This document shows positions 10,271 through 18,708 of a DNA stretch of 64,000 nt, piece by piece. The translations under genes and the position numbers were made by a program. Every line of letters begins with the position of its first letter. Within the stretch, counting starts at the first letter, position 1. A model generated the notes under the pieces. The model did no database searches and was not told the origin of the DNA. It was given only the letters and a program-made list of their open reading frames with translations. This DNA comes from CAWHJN01 sp963829705 (GTDB lineage Bacteria > Bacteroidota > Rhodothermia > Rhodothermales > BA12): NCBI GenBank assembly GCA_963829705.1, contig CAWHJN010000005.1, positions 1,178,001 to 1,242,000 on the forward strand, read 5' to 3'.

Positions 10271-10390
10271 ATGAACACTCAACCAGTGCCCGAAACGCGG
10301 AAGCCGTTCGCCGCGCCCACGCTGCGCCGCGAAGCGCGCCTCGCGCTCGTAACAGCAGGCTCCTTCGATCTCTTCATCCCCAACGGCTGA
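10271..10390 (+). CDS. 39-residue conserved small peptide, RiPP-precursor-like (cassette 1)
   Basis: ATG at 10271, 29 bases after the corrected stop of the secreted protein, ending TGA at 10390 just before a strong terminator. It aligns without gaps to the peptide at 44531-44650: 21 of 39 residues match and 12 of the last 13 (VTAGSFDL-x-IPNG). A KPFxxP motif and RREAR precede that tail. There is no signal peptide or membrane helix. From memory, the KPFxxPxL, REAR and VTAG spacing resembles short putative RiPP precursors annotated in other bacteria; I cannot verify this here. It happens to share a frame with the frameshifted gene upstream, so it may be mis-annotated as that protein's C-terminus. 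Function unknown. Confidence 0.75.
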   Translation: MNTQPVPETRKPFAAPTLRREARLALVTAGSFDLFIPNG

Positions 10391-10412
10391 TTCCCGTCGT
10401 CGCTGAACGGCG

Positions 10413-10459
10413 AAAGGGCCGGACTTCCCGCCACGGGAGGCCCGGCCCTTTCGAGTTTT
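10413..10459. terminator. Rho-independent terminator, probably bidirectional
   Basis: AAAGGGCCGG (10413-10422) pairs with CCGGCCCTTT (10442-10451), with an inner CTTCCCG/CGGGAGG-like pairing, followed by TTTT. It ends the small-peptide transcript and, in reverse, the dnaE-lipoprotein transcript that converges on it. Confidence 0.85.
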
Positions 10460-10492
10460 GCCTGTTTGCACGGCCCGCCACACGCGGTGTCC

Positions 10493-10855
10493 CTACGGCA
10501 TCCGCCGGGAGTAGTGGCCCCCGAACACTTCGGTCGGACGCAGCACGAGCGTCGTGATGCCGAGCGTGTCGACGTGGAACATGTGGACGTCCACGGTGCC
10601 TTGGCCCGTGGGCTGGAGGTAGAGCGCCAGCGAATCGTCGAAATAATCCCAGCGCTCGCCCTGTAGCGGCGGGTCGTTCTCCACGCGGAGCGTGCCGTCG
10701 TCGTTGAGAAACAGCGTCATGCCGTCTTCGCGTTGCCAGATGCCTTCGATGCGGGCGTCCGAGCGCGACTCGTCCGGGTCGAGCGCCGTGGGATCGGGCG
10801 CGGGTTGCGTCGTGCAGGCCGCCAGCAGCAGGAGCGTGAACAAAGAACGCTTCAT
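10493..10855 (-). CDS. Small putative lipoprotein downstream of dnaE
   Basis: 120 residues from the ATG at 10855, overlapping the dnaE stop as ATGA. The N-terminus MKRSLFTLLLLAACTTQ is a lipoprotein signal with lipobox LAAC and cleavage before the cysteine. The mature part (GIWQREDGMTLFLNDDGTLRVEND) looks like a small lipocalin-like or beta-rich domain of the kind that measures or binds a ligand, but no family is certain. It is co-transcribed with dnaE by overlap; I see no functional link. Confidence 0.75.
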   Translation of the reverse strand: MKRSLFTLLLLAACTTQPAPDPTALDPDESRSDARIEGIWQREDGMTLFLNDDGTLRVENDPPLQGERWDYFDDSLALYLQPTGQGTVDVHMFHVDTLGITTLVLRPTEVFGGHYSRRMP

Positions 10856-13800
10856 GCCTCGGCCTCCAAGAGCGACACGTTGGGCGCGCCGAAAAGCTTG
10901 ACGACACCCTGCATCAGCGCGGGTGTGGGCTCGACGACGAACAACCGGCTCCGCACACGCTGCGGCTGCGGCAGCATCGCCGATTCGAGGTCGAAATACA
11001 GCTTGCACGTGCCCCGGTTTTCCTCGCACAGCATCTTCAGCGTATCGATGTGCTGCGGCTGCGCCCGCTCCAGGTTGACGCGCAGCACGATGCTTTTGAC
11101 CATCTGCTCGCGCACCTTCCACATGGGCATCACGTCCTGTACGACGAGCCGCACCGAGCCGCCGCGCAGTTCCACGGTGCCTTTGACGAGCACGACGTCA
11201 TCGACTTTCAGATACGATTGCACGCGGTCGAACTCGCGGGCGAAGAGCGTCAACTCGGCCTGGCCCGTGTAGTCTTCGAGCGTGGCGAAGACGATGGGTT
11301 TGCCGCTTTTCGTCGTCCGCCGCTGCACGTCGGTGAGGATGCCGCACAGCCGATGGCTCGGCCCCCGGTCGCGGCCCCAGCCTTTGTCCTCCTGCGGCGT
11401 CTCGTCGGGCGGCGTCTCGGCGAGCGCGCCGACGGTCGTCGTGGCGAAGGTGCGTGCCTCCACCTGGAAGGCGTCGAGCGGGTGGCCGGAGACGTAGAAG
11501 CCGAGGAGTTCGTGCTCGTGTTTGAGGACGACGCTGCGTGCCCACGGCTCGGCGTGGGGCAGGGCAGGCTCCAGGCTGGGCGCGCCGCCGACCTCGCCGA
11601 AGAGCGACGACAGCCCTTTTGCGGCGTTCATCTGCGCCGTCTGCGCGTACTGGACCGCCATGTCGAGCGCGCCCGCCATCTGCGCCCGGTGCCCTTCGAG
11701 CGCGTCCATCGCGCCGCTGAGGATGAGCGATTCCAGCGCCTTTTTGCCGACGGCGCGCAGGTCGATTTCCTTCGTCATGCCGAAGAGCGAACGGAACGTC
11801 CCCTTTTTCGCGCGCACCCCCGCGATGTGCTCGATGGCCGACAGCCCCACGCCTTTGATCGCGCCCAGTCCAAAACGGATCTTGCCACCGTCGACGGTGA
11901 AGTGCGCCTGGCTGCTGTTCACGCACGGCGGCAGCATCTCCAGGCCGAGGTGCCGCGCCTCCTCCAGCACGACGGCCAGCTTTTTCGTGTCGCCCATTTC
12001 GTTCGTCATCGCCGCTGCCATGAACTCCGCCGGGTAGTGCGCTTTGAGGTACGCTGTCTGGTACGCTACAACGCTGTATGCAGCCGAGTGTGACTTGTTG
12101 AACCCGTAGCCCGCGAACTTCGCCATCATATCGAAGACCTCATTGGCCTTCTTTTCGTCTACACCTTTGTGGCGCGCGCCATCGACGAAAACGACGCGCT
12201 GTTTGTCCATCTCGCTCTGGTCTTTCTTGCCCATCGCGCGCCGCAAGAGGTCCGCGCCACCGAGCGTATAGCCGCCCATCACCTGCGCCATCTGCATCAC
12301 CTGCTCCTGGTAGACCGGGATGCCGTAGGTGGGCGCGAGGATTTCTTCGAGCATCGCGTGGGGGTGCTCCACTTTTTCGCGCCCGTGCTTGCGGTCGATG
12401 TAGTTGGGGATGAGGTCCATCGGGCCGGGACGGTACAGCGCGTTCATCGCGATGAGGTCGTCGAGGCACGTGGGCTTGAGCTTGGTCATCCACTCGCGCA
12501 TGCCGCTCGATTCGAACTGGAAGACCGATACGGTGTCGCCTTTCTGGAACAGCTCGAAGGTTTTTGGATCGTCCTGCGGGATGGCGTCAAGGTCGATCTC
12601 CACACCGTGGTTTTCCTGGATGAGCCTGAGCGCATCGTCGAGGACGGTCAGCGTTTTGAGGCCGAGGAAGTCCATCTTGAGCAGGCCGAATTTCTCGACC
12701 CACTTGCCGTCGTACTGCGTCGTGACGGCCTCGCTGTTTTTGGACTTGACGAGCTGCACGGGGATGTAGTCCGACACGTCGCCGGGGGCGATGATGACGC
12801 CGGCGGCGTGGACGCCCGTGTGCCGCGCCGACCCTTCGAGCACCTGCCCGAACTGGATGAGCTGACGGATGCTCGTGTTGGGGTCGTCAGCGAGGGCGCG
12901 AAACTCGGGCACCTCTTTCATCGCCTGCGCGAGCGACACTTTCGGCCCATCGGGGATGAGCTTGGCGATGCGGTCGGCTTCGGAAAGCGGCACGTTGAGC
13001 ACGCGCGCCACGTCGCGGATGACGGTTTTCGCGCCCATCGTCCCGAAGGTGATGATCTGGCACACGTTGGCGCGCCCGTACTTCTCGACGACGTAGTCGA
13101 TGACCTTCGAGCGCCCGCGGTCGTCGAAGTCGATGTCGATGTCCGGCATCGAGACGCGCTCGGGGTTGAGAAAGCGCTCGAACAGCAGTTCGTATTTGAG
13201 CGGGTCGATGCCTGTAATGCCGAGGCAGAACGCCACCGCCGACCCTGCCGCCGAGCCACGCCCCGGCCCGACGCTCACGCCGAGGGTGCGCGCCGCCGTC
13301 GTGAAGTCCTGCACGATGAGGAAGTAGCCTGAAAAGCCCATCGACGAGATCACCTTCAACTCGAAGTCGAGACGCTCCACGACGTGCTGTGGCAAGCCGG
13401 GATAGCGCACCTTGGCGCGCTCGAAGACGAGGTGGCGCAGGTACGCGTCCATGTCCGCGAAGCCCTCGGGCAGCGGAAAGTGTGGCATCAGCAGCCCCCC
13501 CATCGGCAGGTCGAAGGCGCACTTGTCGGCCACCTCGCGCGTCGTGTCGAGGGCCTGGTCCACCAAGCGAGCGGGGAGGTCGCGGCCCAGCGCGGCCTGC
13601 ATCTCGGGCGCGCTCTTGAGGAAAAACTGATTGTTCTCGAACCGCATCCGGTTGGGATCGTCGCGGTCTTTGCCCGTCTGGAGGCACAGCAATACATCCT
13701 GCGCCTCGGCGTCGGCCTGGTAGACGTAATGCACGTCGTTGGTGGCAATCGCCTTTACGCCGTAGTGCTCGGCCCACTTGACGAGGACGCGGTTGCACGT

Positions 13801-14340
13801 CCGCTGGTCGGCGATGTCGTGATCCTGAAGCTCGATGTAATAGTCGTCGCCGAAAATGCCGAGGTAGTCCTCAAAGACCTTCCGCGCCTCGTCCTCTCCT
13901 TTTTTGAGGATCGTCTGGAGCACTTCGCCCTGCAAACAGCACGTCGTGGCGACGAGGCCGCCGCTGTACCGGCGCAGCGTTTCCCGGTCGATGCGCGGCT
14001 TGTAGTAGAAGCCGTCGGTGTACGAGAGTGACGACAGCTTGATGAGGTTGCGGTAGCCTTCCTCATTTTTGGCGAGCAGCACCTGGTGGTAGCGCGTGCG
14101 GTCGCTCTTGTCGTCCATGCCCGACGGCGTCACGTAAAACTCGCACCCGATGATGGGCTGCACGCCCGCGCTCTTGGCGCTTTTGTAGAACTCGGGCACC
14201 CCGTAGAGATTGCCGTGGTCGGTGATGCCGACGGCGCCGACGCCCATCTCGGCGGCGCGCGTGACGAGGCGCCGGGCGTCCGCCGCGCCGTCGAGGAGCG
14301 AGTAGTGCGTGTGGCAGTGCAGGTGGCAGAGTTCAGGCAT
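10852..14340 (-). CDS. dnaE: DNA polymerase III subunit alpha
   Basis: 1162 residues from the ATG at 14340 (MPELCHLHCHTHYSLLDGA); a further upstream ATG would add an unrelated 18-residue lead. The replicative polymerase: an N-terminal PHP domain (HCHTHYSLLDG, GITDHGNLYG), the palm with catalytic acidic residues in PDIDIDFDD (D400, D402), fingers with MGKKDQSEMDKQR, helix-hairpin-helix motifs (IRFGLGAIKGVG) and a C-terminal OB-fold (GILTDVQRRTTKSGKP). Length and domain order are those of a normal DnaE1-type enzyme and the frame is intact. Its leader carries a pyrimidine-rich repeat shared with two other genes in the window. Confidence 0.98.
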   Translation of the reverse strand: MPELCHLHCHTHYSLLDGAADARRLVTRAAEMGVGAVGITDHGNLYGVPEFYKSAKSAGVQPIIGCEFYVTPSGMDDKSDRTRYHQVLLAKNEEGYRNLIKLSSLSYTDGFYYKPRIDRETLRRYSGGLVATTCCLQGEVLQTILKKGEDEARKVFEDYLGIFGDDYYIELQDHDIADQRTCNRVLVKWAEHYGVKAIATNDVHYVYQADAEAQDVLLCLQTGKDRDDPNRMRFENNQFFLKSAPEMQAALGRDLPARLVDQALDTTREVADKCAFDLPMGGLLMPHFPLPEGFADMDAYLRHLVFERAKVRYPGLPQHVVERLDFELKVISSMGFSGYFLIVQDFTTAARTLGVSVGPGRGSAAGSAVAFCLGITGIDPLKYELLFERFLNPERVSMPDIDIDFDDRGRSKVIDYVVEKYGRANVCQIITFGTMGAKTVIRDVARVLNVPLSEADRIAKLIPDGPKVSLAQAMKEVPEFRALADDPNTSIRQLIQFGQVLEGSARHTGVHAAGVIIAPGDVSDYIPVQLVKSKNSEAVTTQYDGKWVEKFGLLKMDFLGLKTLTVLDDALRLIQENHGVEIDLDAIPQDDPKTFELFQKGDTVSVFQFESSGMREWMTKLKPTCLDDLIAMNALYRPGPMDLIPNYIDRKHGREKVEHPHAMLEEILAPTYGIPVYQEQVMQMAQVMGGYTLGGADLLRRAMGKKDQSEMDKQRVVFVDGARHKGVDEKKANEVFDMMAKFAGYGFNKSHSAAYSVVAYQTAYLKAHYPAEFMAAAMTNEMGDTKKLAVVLEEARHLGLEMLPPCVNSSQAHFTVDGGKIRFGLGAIKGVGLSAIEHIAGVRAKKGTFRSLFGMTKEIDLRAVGKKALESLILSGAMDALEGHRAQMAGALDMAVQYAQTAQMNAAKGLSSLFGEVGGAPSLEPALPHAEPWARSVVLKHEHELLGFYVSGHPLDAFQVEARTFATTTVGALAETPPDETPQEDKGWGRDRGPSHRLCGILTDVQRRTTKSGKPIVFATLEDYTGQAELTLFAREFDRVQSYLKVDDVVLVKGTVELRGGSVRLVVQDVMPMWKVREQMVKSIVLRVNLERAQPQHIDTLKMLCEENRGTCKLYFDLESAMLPQPQRVRSRLFVVEPTPALMQGVVKLFGAPNVSLLEAEA

Positions 14341-14390
14341 GTTTTGAAACGCGGAAGTGGGAACGCGGAATGCGGAAGTAGGGGCGCAAT
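14341..14390 (-). repeat. Dispersed pyrimidine-rich leader repeat upstream of dnaE
   Basis: Read in the gene's direction, the 48 bases before the dnaE ATG are built from repeated CTTCCGCG / TTCCGCGTTC words. Nearly the same arrangement lies directly before the start codons at 16695 and 29972. It may be a mobile repeat or a translation-related leader; which is unknown. Confidence 0.6.
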
Positions 14391-14710
14391 GCATGGCGCC
14401 TGGCGCGAAAATCGAAGGTCAGTGCTAGGGGCGCAGCGCGCTGCACCTGCGGACCGTAAGGACGTGCCGTGGCACGTCCTGGTGGCACTGTGCGGAACGC
14501 AGCCCCAGCCACGCGCAAGGTATCCCGCCGGGCGAAGCGCCGCGTCGCGGAAACGCGGGGTCGTCCCGAATTCCCGGAGCGTCCACGCGCGCAGCACGCA
14601 AGTCCCCGAAAAGATTCGACCTGCGGCCTCTTTGCGCAACCCCTGTGGATAACTTTCGGTGCGGCGTGGCAGGCGGCTATTTTGTGCGCTCTTTCGCCGC
14701 CTTCCCTGCC
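14391..14710. other. Intergenic region with REP-like palindromes between dnaE and the GH9 gene
   Basis: No open frame here looks like a gene. It holds TAGGGGCGCAGCGCGCTGC at 14426-14444, half of the palindrome found at 5839-5866, and a 20-base inverted repeat, GGACGTGCC-GT-GGCACGTCC, at 14460-14479. Divergent promoters for dnaE and the GH9 gene must lie here, but no confident -33/-7 pair was recognised. Confidence 0.6.
14460..14479. repeat. 20-base inverted repeat
   Basis: GGACGTGCC, then GT, then GGCACGTCC, a perfect 9-bp stem. The core ACGTGCC/GGCACGT is echoed by the CGGCACGTGCCG palindrome at 31644-31655. It lacks a T-run, so it is unlikely to be a terminator. Confidence 0.6.
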
Positions 14711-16531
14711 ATGTTCGTCCGCCTGTTTTCGTCTCGGCTCCTGCTCGTCGCCGTGTGCCTCACCGCCGCGTGGCTGCATCCGGCGCAAAGCTTCGCCCAG
14801 AGCGTCGCCCGCGACACCGTCTACCTCCGCGTCAACTTGCTGGGGTATCTGGCGGACGACGCCAAAGAAGCCATCCTGTTTTCGTCCGCGCCGCTCGCCG
14901 GAAGCGTGGCCGTCGTGGACGCCGCGACGGGCGCGGCGGTGGCCGAGATGCCCATCGAACCGCTCACGGAGCACGCCTGGAACGACGGTCGCCACTACGG
15001 GCGCGTGGATTTCAGCGCCGTGCGTGCCGAGGGGCGGTACGTACTCGAAGCCCGGCGCACCGGCGACCGGTCGGCACCTTTTGGCATCGGGCGCGCCGCG
15101 TACGGGACGCCGCAGGAAAGTCTGCTCCTGTTCCTGCGGCAGCAGCGGTGCGGCTACAACCCCTACCTCGACCGCGTCTGCCACCGCCGTGACGGGCGCA
15201 CCTTCTACGGTCCGATGCCCGACTCGACCTTCATCGACCTCTCCGGCGGCTGGCACGACGCGGGCGACCAGCTCAAATACCTCATCACCGGCAGCAACGC
15301 CACGGCCCGTCTGCTGCTCGCGTACCGCCTGTTGCCCACGCGCTTCGCCGACCAAACAAATGCCCTCGGACAGCCGGGCGCGAACAGCTTGCCCGACGTG
15401 CTCGACGAGGCGCGCTGGGGGCTCGACTGGCTCGAAAAGATGCACCCCGCACCGGGCCAGCTCTTCCACCAGATCGCCGACGACCGCGACCACACGGGCT
15501 GGAAGTGGCCCGACGCCGACAGTTCCGACTACGGCTGGGGGCCGAACAGCTACCGCGCCGCATACTTCGCCACCGGCACGCCGCAGGGCTTGCGGAAGTA
15601 CCAGAGTGAGGCCACGGGCGTCGCCAACCTCGCCGGGCGCGTCGCCGCCGCCTTCGCCCTCGCCACCGACCTGCCCGCCTTCGCCCTCGACGCGCCGCGC
15701 TACCTCGAAAAGGCGCGCTCGGCGTACGCGATGGGCAAAGCGCAGGAGGGCTACCAGCAGGGCAACTCGTACGGCGCGCCCTACCGCTACAGCGAGGACA
15801 CCTGGGCGGACGACATGGAGTGGGGGGCTGCCGAACTCTTCCGCGTCACGGGCGACAGCACCTACCTCTCCGACGCTAAACGCTACGCCCGCCTCGCCAG
15901 CACCACCTCGTGGATGCCCCGCGACTCCGTCGAGCACTACCGGTACTACCCGTTCGTCAACGTCGGCCACTTTGCGCTGTACCCGCACGTGGAGGCGGCA
16001 TTTCAGGACACGTTGGCGGGCTACTACCGCGCGGGCATCGAGGCCACGATGGCGCGGGCGCGCAAGAACCCGTACGGCGTCGGCGCGCCGTTCGTGTGGT
16101 GCTCGGCCAACCTCACCACGGCGCTCATCACGCAGATCCTGCTCTACGAGCGCATGACGGGCGATCTCCGCTACCACGCCTTTGCCCTCGCGCAGCGCGA
16201 CTGGCTGCTCGGGCGCAACCCGTGGGGCACGTCGTTTTTCACCGGCCTCCCGCAGGGCGGCGAGTTCCCCCTCGACGTGCACACGAGCGTGTGGGCGCTC
16301 ACGCACCAGATGGTGCCCGGCGGGCTGGTGGATGGCCCCGTCTACGCCTCCATTTACGAAAGCCTCAAGGGCCTGCACCTCAACGAACCCGACGAGTTCG
16401 CCCGCTTCCAGACGCCGTATGTCGTCTACCACGACGACATCGGCGACTATTCCACCAACGAGCCCACGATGGACGGCACGGCGGGGGCCGTCTTCATGAT
16501 GGCGCTCTTCGGGATGGACGCCGCTGAATGA
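14711..16531 (+). CDS. Glycoside hydrolase family 9 (endoglucanase/cellulase)
   Basis: 606 residues from the ATG at 14711, with a signal peptide (MFVRLFSSRLLLVAVCLTAAWL...FAQ). An N-terminal CelD-type Ig-like domain covers about residues 38-125, then the (alpha/alpha)6 GH9 catalytic domain follows. GGWHDAGDQLKYL holds the nucleophile-activating aspartates D183 and D186, and YSTNEPTMDGTAG near the end carries the proton donor E584. No T9SS sorting tail or binding module is present, so it is probably periplasmic or released. It should cleave beta-1,4-glucan chains internally. It stands alone, with no LacI palindrome found upstream, about 30 kb from the glucan locus. Confidence 0.93.
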   Translation: MFVRLFSSRLLLVAVCLTAAWLHPAQSFAQSVARDTVYLRVNLLGYLADDAKEAILFSSAPLAGSVAVVDAATGAAVAEMPIEPLTEHAWNDGRHYGRVDFSAVRAEGRYVLEARRTGDRSAPFGIGRAAYGTPQESLLLFLRQQRCGYNPYLDRVCHRRDGRTFYGPMPDSTFIDLSGGWHDAGDQLKYLITGSNATARLLLAYRLLPTRFADQTNALGQPGANSLPDVLDEARWGLDWLEKMHPAPGQLFHQIADDRDHTGWKWPDADSSDYGWGPNSYRAAYFATGTPQGLRKYQSEATGVANLAGRVAAAFALATDLPAFALDAPRYLEKARSAYAMGKAQEGYQQGNSYGAPYRYSEDTWADDMEWGAAELFRVTGDSTYLSDAKRYARLASTTSWMPRDSVEHYRYYPFVNVGHFALYPHVEAAFQDTLAGYYRAGIEATMARARKNPYGVGAPFVWCSANLTTALITQILLYERMTGDLRYHAFALAQRDWLLGRNPWGTSFFTGLPQGGEFPLDVHTSVWALTHQMVPGGLVDGPVYASIYESLKGLHLNEPDEFARFQTPYVVYHDDIGDYSTNEPTMDGTAGAVFMMALFGMDAAE

Positions 16532-16558
16532 GGATTCTCGAGTCTGGTGAGGCATGCC

Positions 16559-16626
16559 GGAGTTGCGCCCACGCACAAGCACAAGGAGTTGCGCCCACGC
16601 ACAGGCACAAGGAATTGCGCCCCTAC
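16559..16626 (+). repeat. 26-base tandem direct repeat, about 2.6 copies
   Basis: Units at 16559-16584 and 16585-16610 differ at one position (GCACAAGCACAA against GCACAGGCACAA). A partial third copy, GGAATTGCGCCC, begins at 16611. There are no spacers, so this is not CRISPR. It lies just downstream of the GH9 stop. Confidence 0.8.
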
Positions 16627-16648
16627 CATTGGCTTCGCTCAGAGCGCA

Positions 16649-16694
16649 GCGCCCCTACTTCCGCGTTTCCATTTCCGCGTTCCGACTTTCAACC
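16649..16694 (+). repeat. Dispersed pyrimidine-rich leader repeat
   Basis: The words CTACTTCCGCG, TTTCCATTTCCGCG and TTCCGACTTTCAACC run directly into the ATG at 16695. This matches the leaders of dnaE (14341-14390) and ccoO (29973-30021) read in their own directions. Confidence 0.6.
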
Positions 16695-17405
16695 ATGACC
16701 TATCTGCTCTTGCTCGACGACCGCCACCTCGACGACCTGCTGTTCACGCCCGCGCTGGGGCGGACGATGAGGGCCTCGAAGCGGCGCGTCGTGCTCGTCC
16801 ACGGCAGCGGCGGGCAGGCGGAGCGGCTGCTCGAAGCCAACGGCTTTTTCCCGGAGAGGCGGCAGGACGTGTTTCCGAAGCTCACCGCGCCCGAGCGAGC
16901 GCTCGTCGAGGCGGGCGTGCGCCGTGCCAACCGGACGGTGGTCTCCACGCTCACCGACGCACTCGTGCCCGCCGTCGGCTTCCAGGGGGGCGACCGTGGG
17001 CTGTTGAAGGTGGATGCGTCGGGAAAGGTGACGGGAGGACAGACGCGCTGGCTGGATACGCTGGTGGGGCAGGGGGGCGTGCCCGTCGTGTCGGCGCTCG
17101 TGGCCGGGCCGGAGGGCGGCGTGCTGGTGTCGCCAGGAGAGGCGGCGCGGGCGCTGGCTGAGGCGTGGGAAGGGGACGTGACGGCCGTGGTGCTCACCCG
17201 CACCGACGCCCCCGGCCTGGGCGTGCCGCCTGCGCCCTCGATGGCCCCGGATGCGCTCGACACGCACCGCGATGCCCTCGCCGATCCCGACGCCGCGACC
17301 CGGCTCGCGCGGGCGGGCATGCCGCTTCTCGTCACGAGTGCGGCGGCGTTTTTCGACAGTCCCGCGCCCTCCGGGACGGCAATCGTTACCGAAAAGCACG
17401 ATTAA
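16695..17405 (+). CDS. Amino-acid-kinase-superfamily-like protein
   Basis: 236 residues from the ATG at 16695. The N-terminus has a beta-strand-glycine-loop pattern (RRVVLVHGSGGQAERLLEANG) like the phosphate-binding start of acetylglutamate/uridylate-type kinases. Later segments (GDRGLLKVD, GVPVVSALVAGPEGGVLV, TAVVLTRTDAPGLG) fit the alternating alpha/beta core, and the tail ends SAAAFFDSPAPSGTAIV. It is shorter than typical acetylglutamate kinase (about 260-300 residues), and no arginine-pathway gene is adjacent, so substrate is uncertain. It could serve lysine, arginine or another amino-acid pathway. Confidence 0.6.
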   Translation: MTYLLLLDDRHLDDLLFTPALGRTMRASKRRVVLVHGSGGQAERLLEANGFFPERRQDVFPKLTAPERALVEAGVRRANRTVVSTLTDALVPAVGFQGGDRGLLKVDASGKVTGGQTRWLDTLVGQGGVPVVSALVAGPEGGVLVSPGEAARALAEAWEGDVTAVVLTRTDAPGLGVPPAPSMAPDALDTHRDALADPDAATRLARAGMPLLVTSAAAFFDSPAPSGTAIVTEKHD

Positions 17406-17555
17406 GGCCCAGAAACGCGCATTTTGTGCCTCAAAAGGCACGTCGTAACCTTGACTCGCTGGAAGAGGGCACAGTATGTTGCCCGAGAACATCCGTTAAA
17501 CGGCGCTTTCGGCGCTGTTTTCGACCTTTCAGCCCCACTTCAACCCGAGGACCAC

Positions 17556-17732
17556 ATGGCACGCTTCAACGATCTCAAGAACTTCGTGGACGACCTGGAA
17601 AAAGACTTCCAGCAGTTCTACGAGAAAAACAATAAAGCCGCAGGCACCCGCGTCCGCAAGGCGATGCAGGACCTGAAAAACATGGCGCAGGACATCCGCG
17701 TCGAGGTGCAGAACAAGAAGAACGACGCCTGA
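17556..17732 (+). CDS. Histone H1-like DNA-binding protein
   Basis: 58 residues, highly charged and helical: MARFNDLKNFVDDLEKD, then NKAAGTRVRKAMQDLKNMAQ and a lysine-rich tail (VQNKKNDA). This matches the short histone H1/Hc1-like proteins common in Bacteroidota, which probably bind and compact DNA. It is followed closely by two hairpin terminators, as suits a highly expressed single-gene transcript. Too small to be secure from composition alone, but the KAAGTRVRK block is characteristic. Confidence 0.9.
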   Translation: MARFNDLKNFVDDLEKDFQQFYEKNNKAAGTRVRKAMQDLKNMAQDIRVEVQNKKNDA

Positions 17733-17745
17733 GCGCTGGCATCTT

Positions 17746-17766
17746 GCCAAAGCTTCGGCTTTTTTC
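17746..17766 (+). terminator. Terminator with TTCG loop after the histone-like gene
   Basis: AAAGC-TTCG-GCTTT followed by a run of T, starting about 14 bases after the stop codon. The stem is short but capped by the stable UUCG tetraloop. Confidence 0.7.
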
Positions 17767-17774
17767 CTTGCAGG

Positions 17775-17808
17775 GGAGGTTGTGCATTGCACGGCCTCCT
17801 CTTTTTTT
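17775..17808 (+). terminator. Second terminator after the histone-like gene
   Basis: GGAGG...GTGC-ATT-GCAC...CCTCC hairpin followed by seven T. Its right arm and T-run (CGGCCTCCTCTTT) are repeated directly afterwards, just upstream of the GTG at 17835. Confidence 0.75.
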
Positions 17809-17834
17809 GACGGCCTCCTCTTTCCCCTGCCGCC

Positions 17835-18704
17835 GTGCTGCGCTGCCTCGTCCTCGTCGTGTTTCTCCTGCCGCTTGCCGCGCGCGCCCAGCCTGCCGAT
17901 CCCGATAGCCTCCAGCGCTGGAACGTCTCGCTCATGAGCATCCTCAACGGCTCACAGGCCGCCTACAGCAACTGGACGCAGGGCGGCCTCAACACCATCG
18001 CCGTGACGACGGTGCTCGACGGGAAGGCCGAGCGGCAGACTCCCAACTGGAACCAGACGCACAGCCTCCGCATGGCCTACGGCCTGGTGAAACAGGACAC
18101 GCTGGCGCTGCGAAAAGCCGACGACATCATCCGCCTCGAAACGTCGCTGCGCTACCTCGGCGAGGGCTTTTTCCGCCACCTGCGCCCGACGGTGGCCGTG
18201 GGCTTCCGGTCGCAGTTCACCTCGGGCTACAGCTACGACAAGAACCCCTTCAAGGACGGACGCAAGCCGCCCGTGCGGGTGTCGGATTTCTTCGCCCCGG
18301 CCACGCTGACGCAGGCCGTCGGCCTCACCTACCAGCCCAGCGACTGGTTCAAGCAGCGCTTCGGGCTGGGTGGCAAGCAGACCATCGTGGCGGCGCGCAG
18401 CCTGCGCCCGCTCTACAGCCTCAGCCTCGATAAGCTCGCGCGCGTCGAGGCCGGGCTGGAGTCGCGCACCGACGTGGACGCCGAGGTCGCCGAGAACATC
18501 CGCATCATCTCGTCGCTGGCGCTCTTCGCCGCCTTCAACCGCCCCGACATGCCCGACATCACGTGGGACAACGAGATCAAGATGAAGGTCAACAGCTGGC
18601 TCACGACCAATCTCCAGGGATCGCTGCTGTTCGACCGGGATCAGAGCACGCAGCCACAGCTCAAGGAGGTGCTGTCGGTGGGCATCTCTATCACGCTCAT
18701 TTGA
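17835..18704 (+). CDS. DUF3078-like outer-membrane protein
   Basis: 289 residues from a GTG start, with a signal peptide (MLRCLVLVVFLLPLAARAQ). The family mark is the N-terminal SQAAYSNWTQGGLNTIAVTT segment (WTxGG-N), followed by beta-strand-rich sequence with many aromatic positions and a C-terminus ending in a short strand (LSVGISITLI). DUF3078 proteins are Bacteroidota outer-membrane-associated proteins of unknown role. It lies 4 bases before the membrane peptidase gene and two genes before the T9SS plug protein, so envelope biogenesis is plausible. Confidence 0.8.
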   Translation: MLRCLVLVVFLLPLAARAQPADPDSLQRWNVSLMSILNGSQAAYSNWTQGGLNTIAVTTVLDGKAERQTPNWNQTHSLRMAYGLVKQDTLALRKADDIIRLETSLRYLGEGFFRHLRPTVAVGFRSQFTSGYSYDKNPFKDGRKPPVRVSDFFAPATLTQAVGLTYQPSDWFKQRFGLGGKQTIVAARSLRPLYSLSLDKLARVEAGLESRTDVDAEVAENIRIISSLALFAAFNRPDMPDITWDNEIKMKVNSWLTTNLQGSLLFDRDQSTQPQLKEVLSVGISITLI

Positions 18705-18708
18705 GAAA

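Noticed and set aside
8186..10390. A single 734-codon protein ending in the small peptide
   Set aside because: It results from three indels near the end of the T9SS protein; the intact cassette 2 shows that protein and peptide are separate.
10271..10390. Classical lasso-peptide precursor
   Set aside because: The tail does not show the lasso leader pattern ending in a GxxxxxT motif with a ring-forming core, and no B/C enzymes are nearby; only a general RiPP-like resemblance remains.
16559..16626. CRISPR-like short repeats
   Set aside because: Units are directly adjacent, with no spacers and fewer than three copies, and no cas genes are present.
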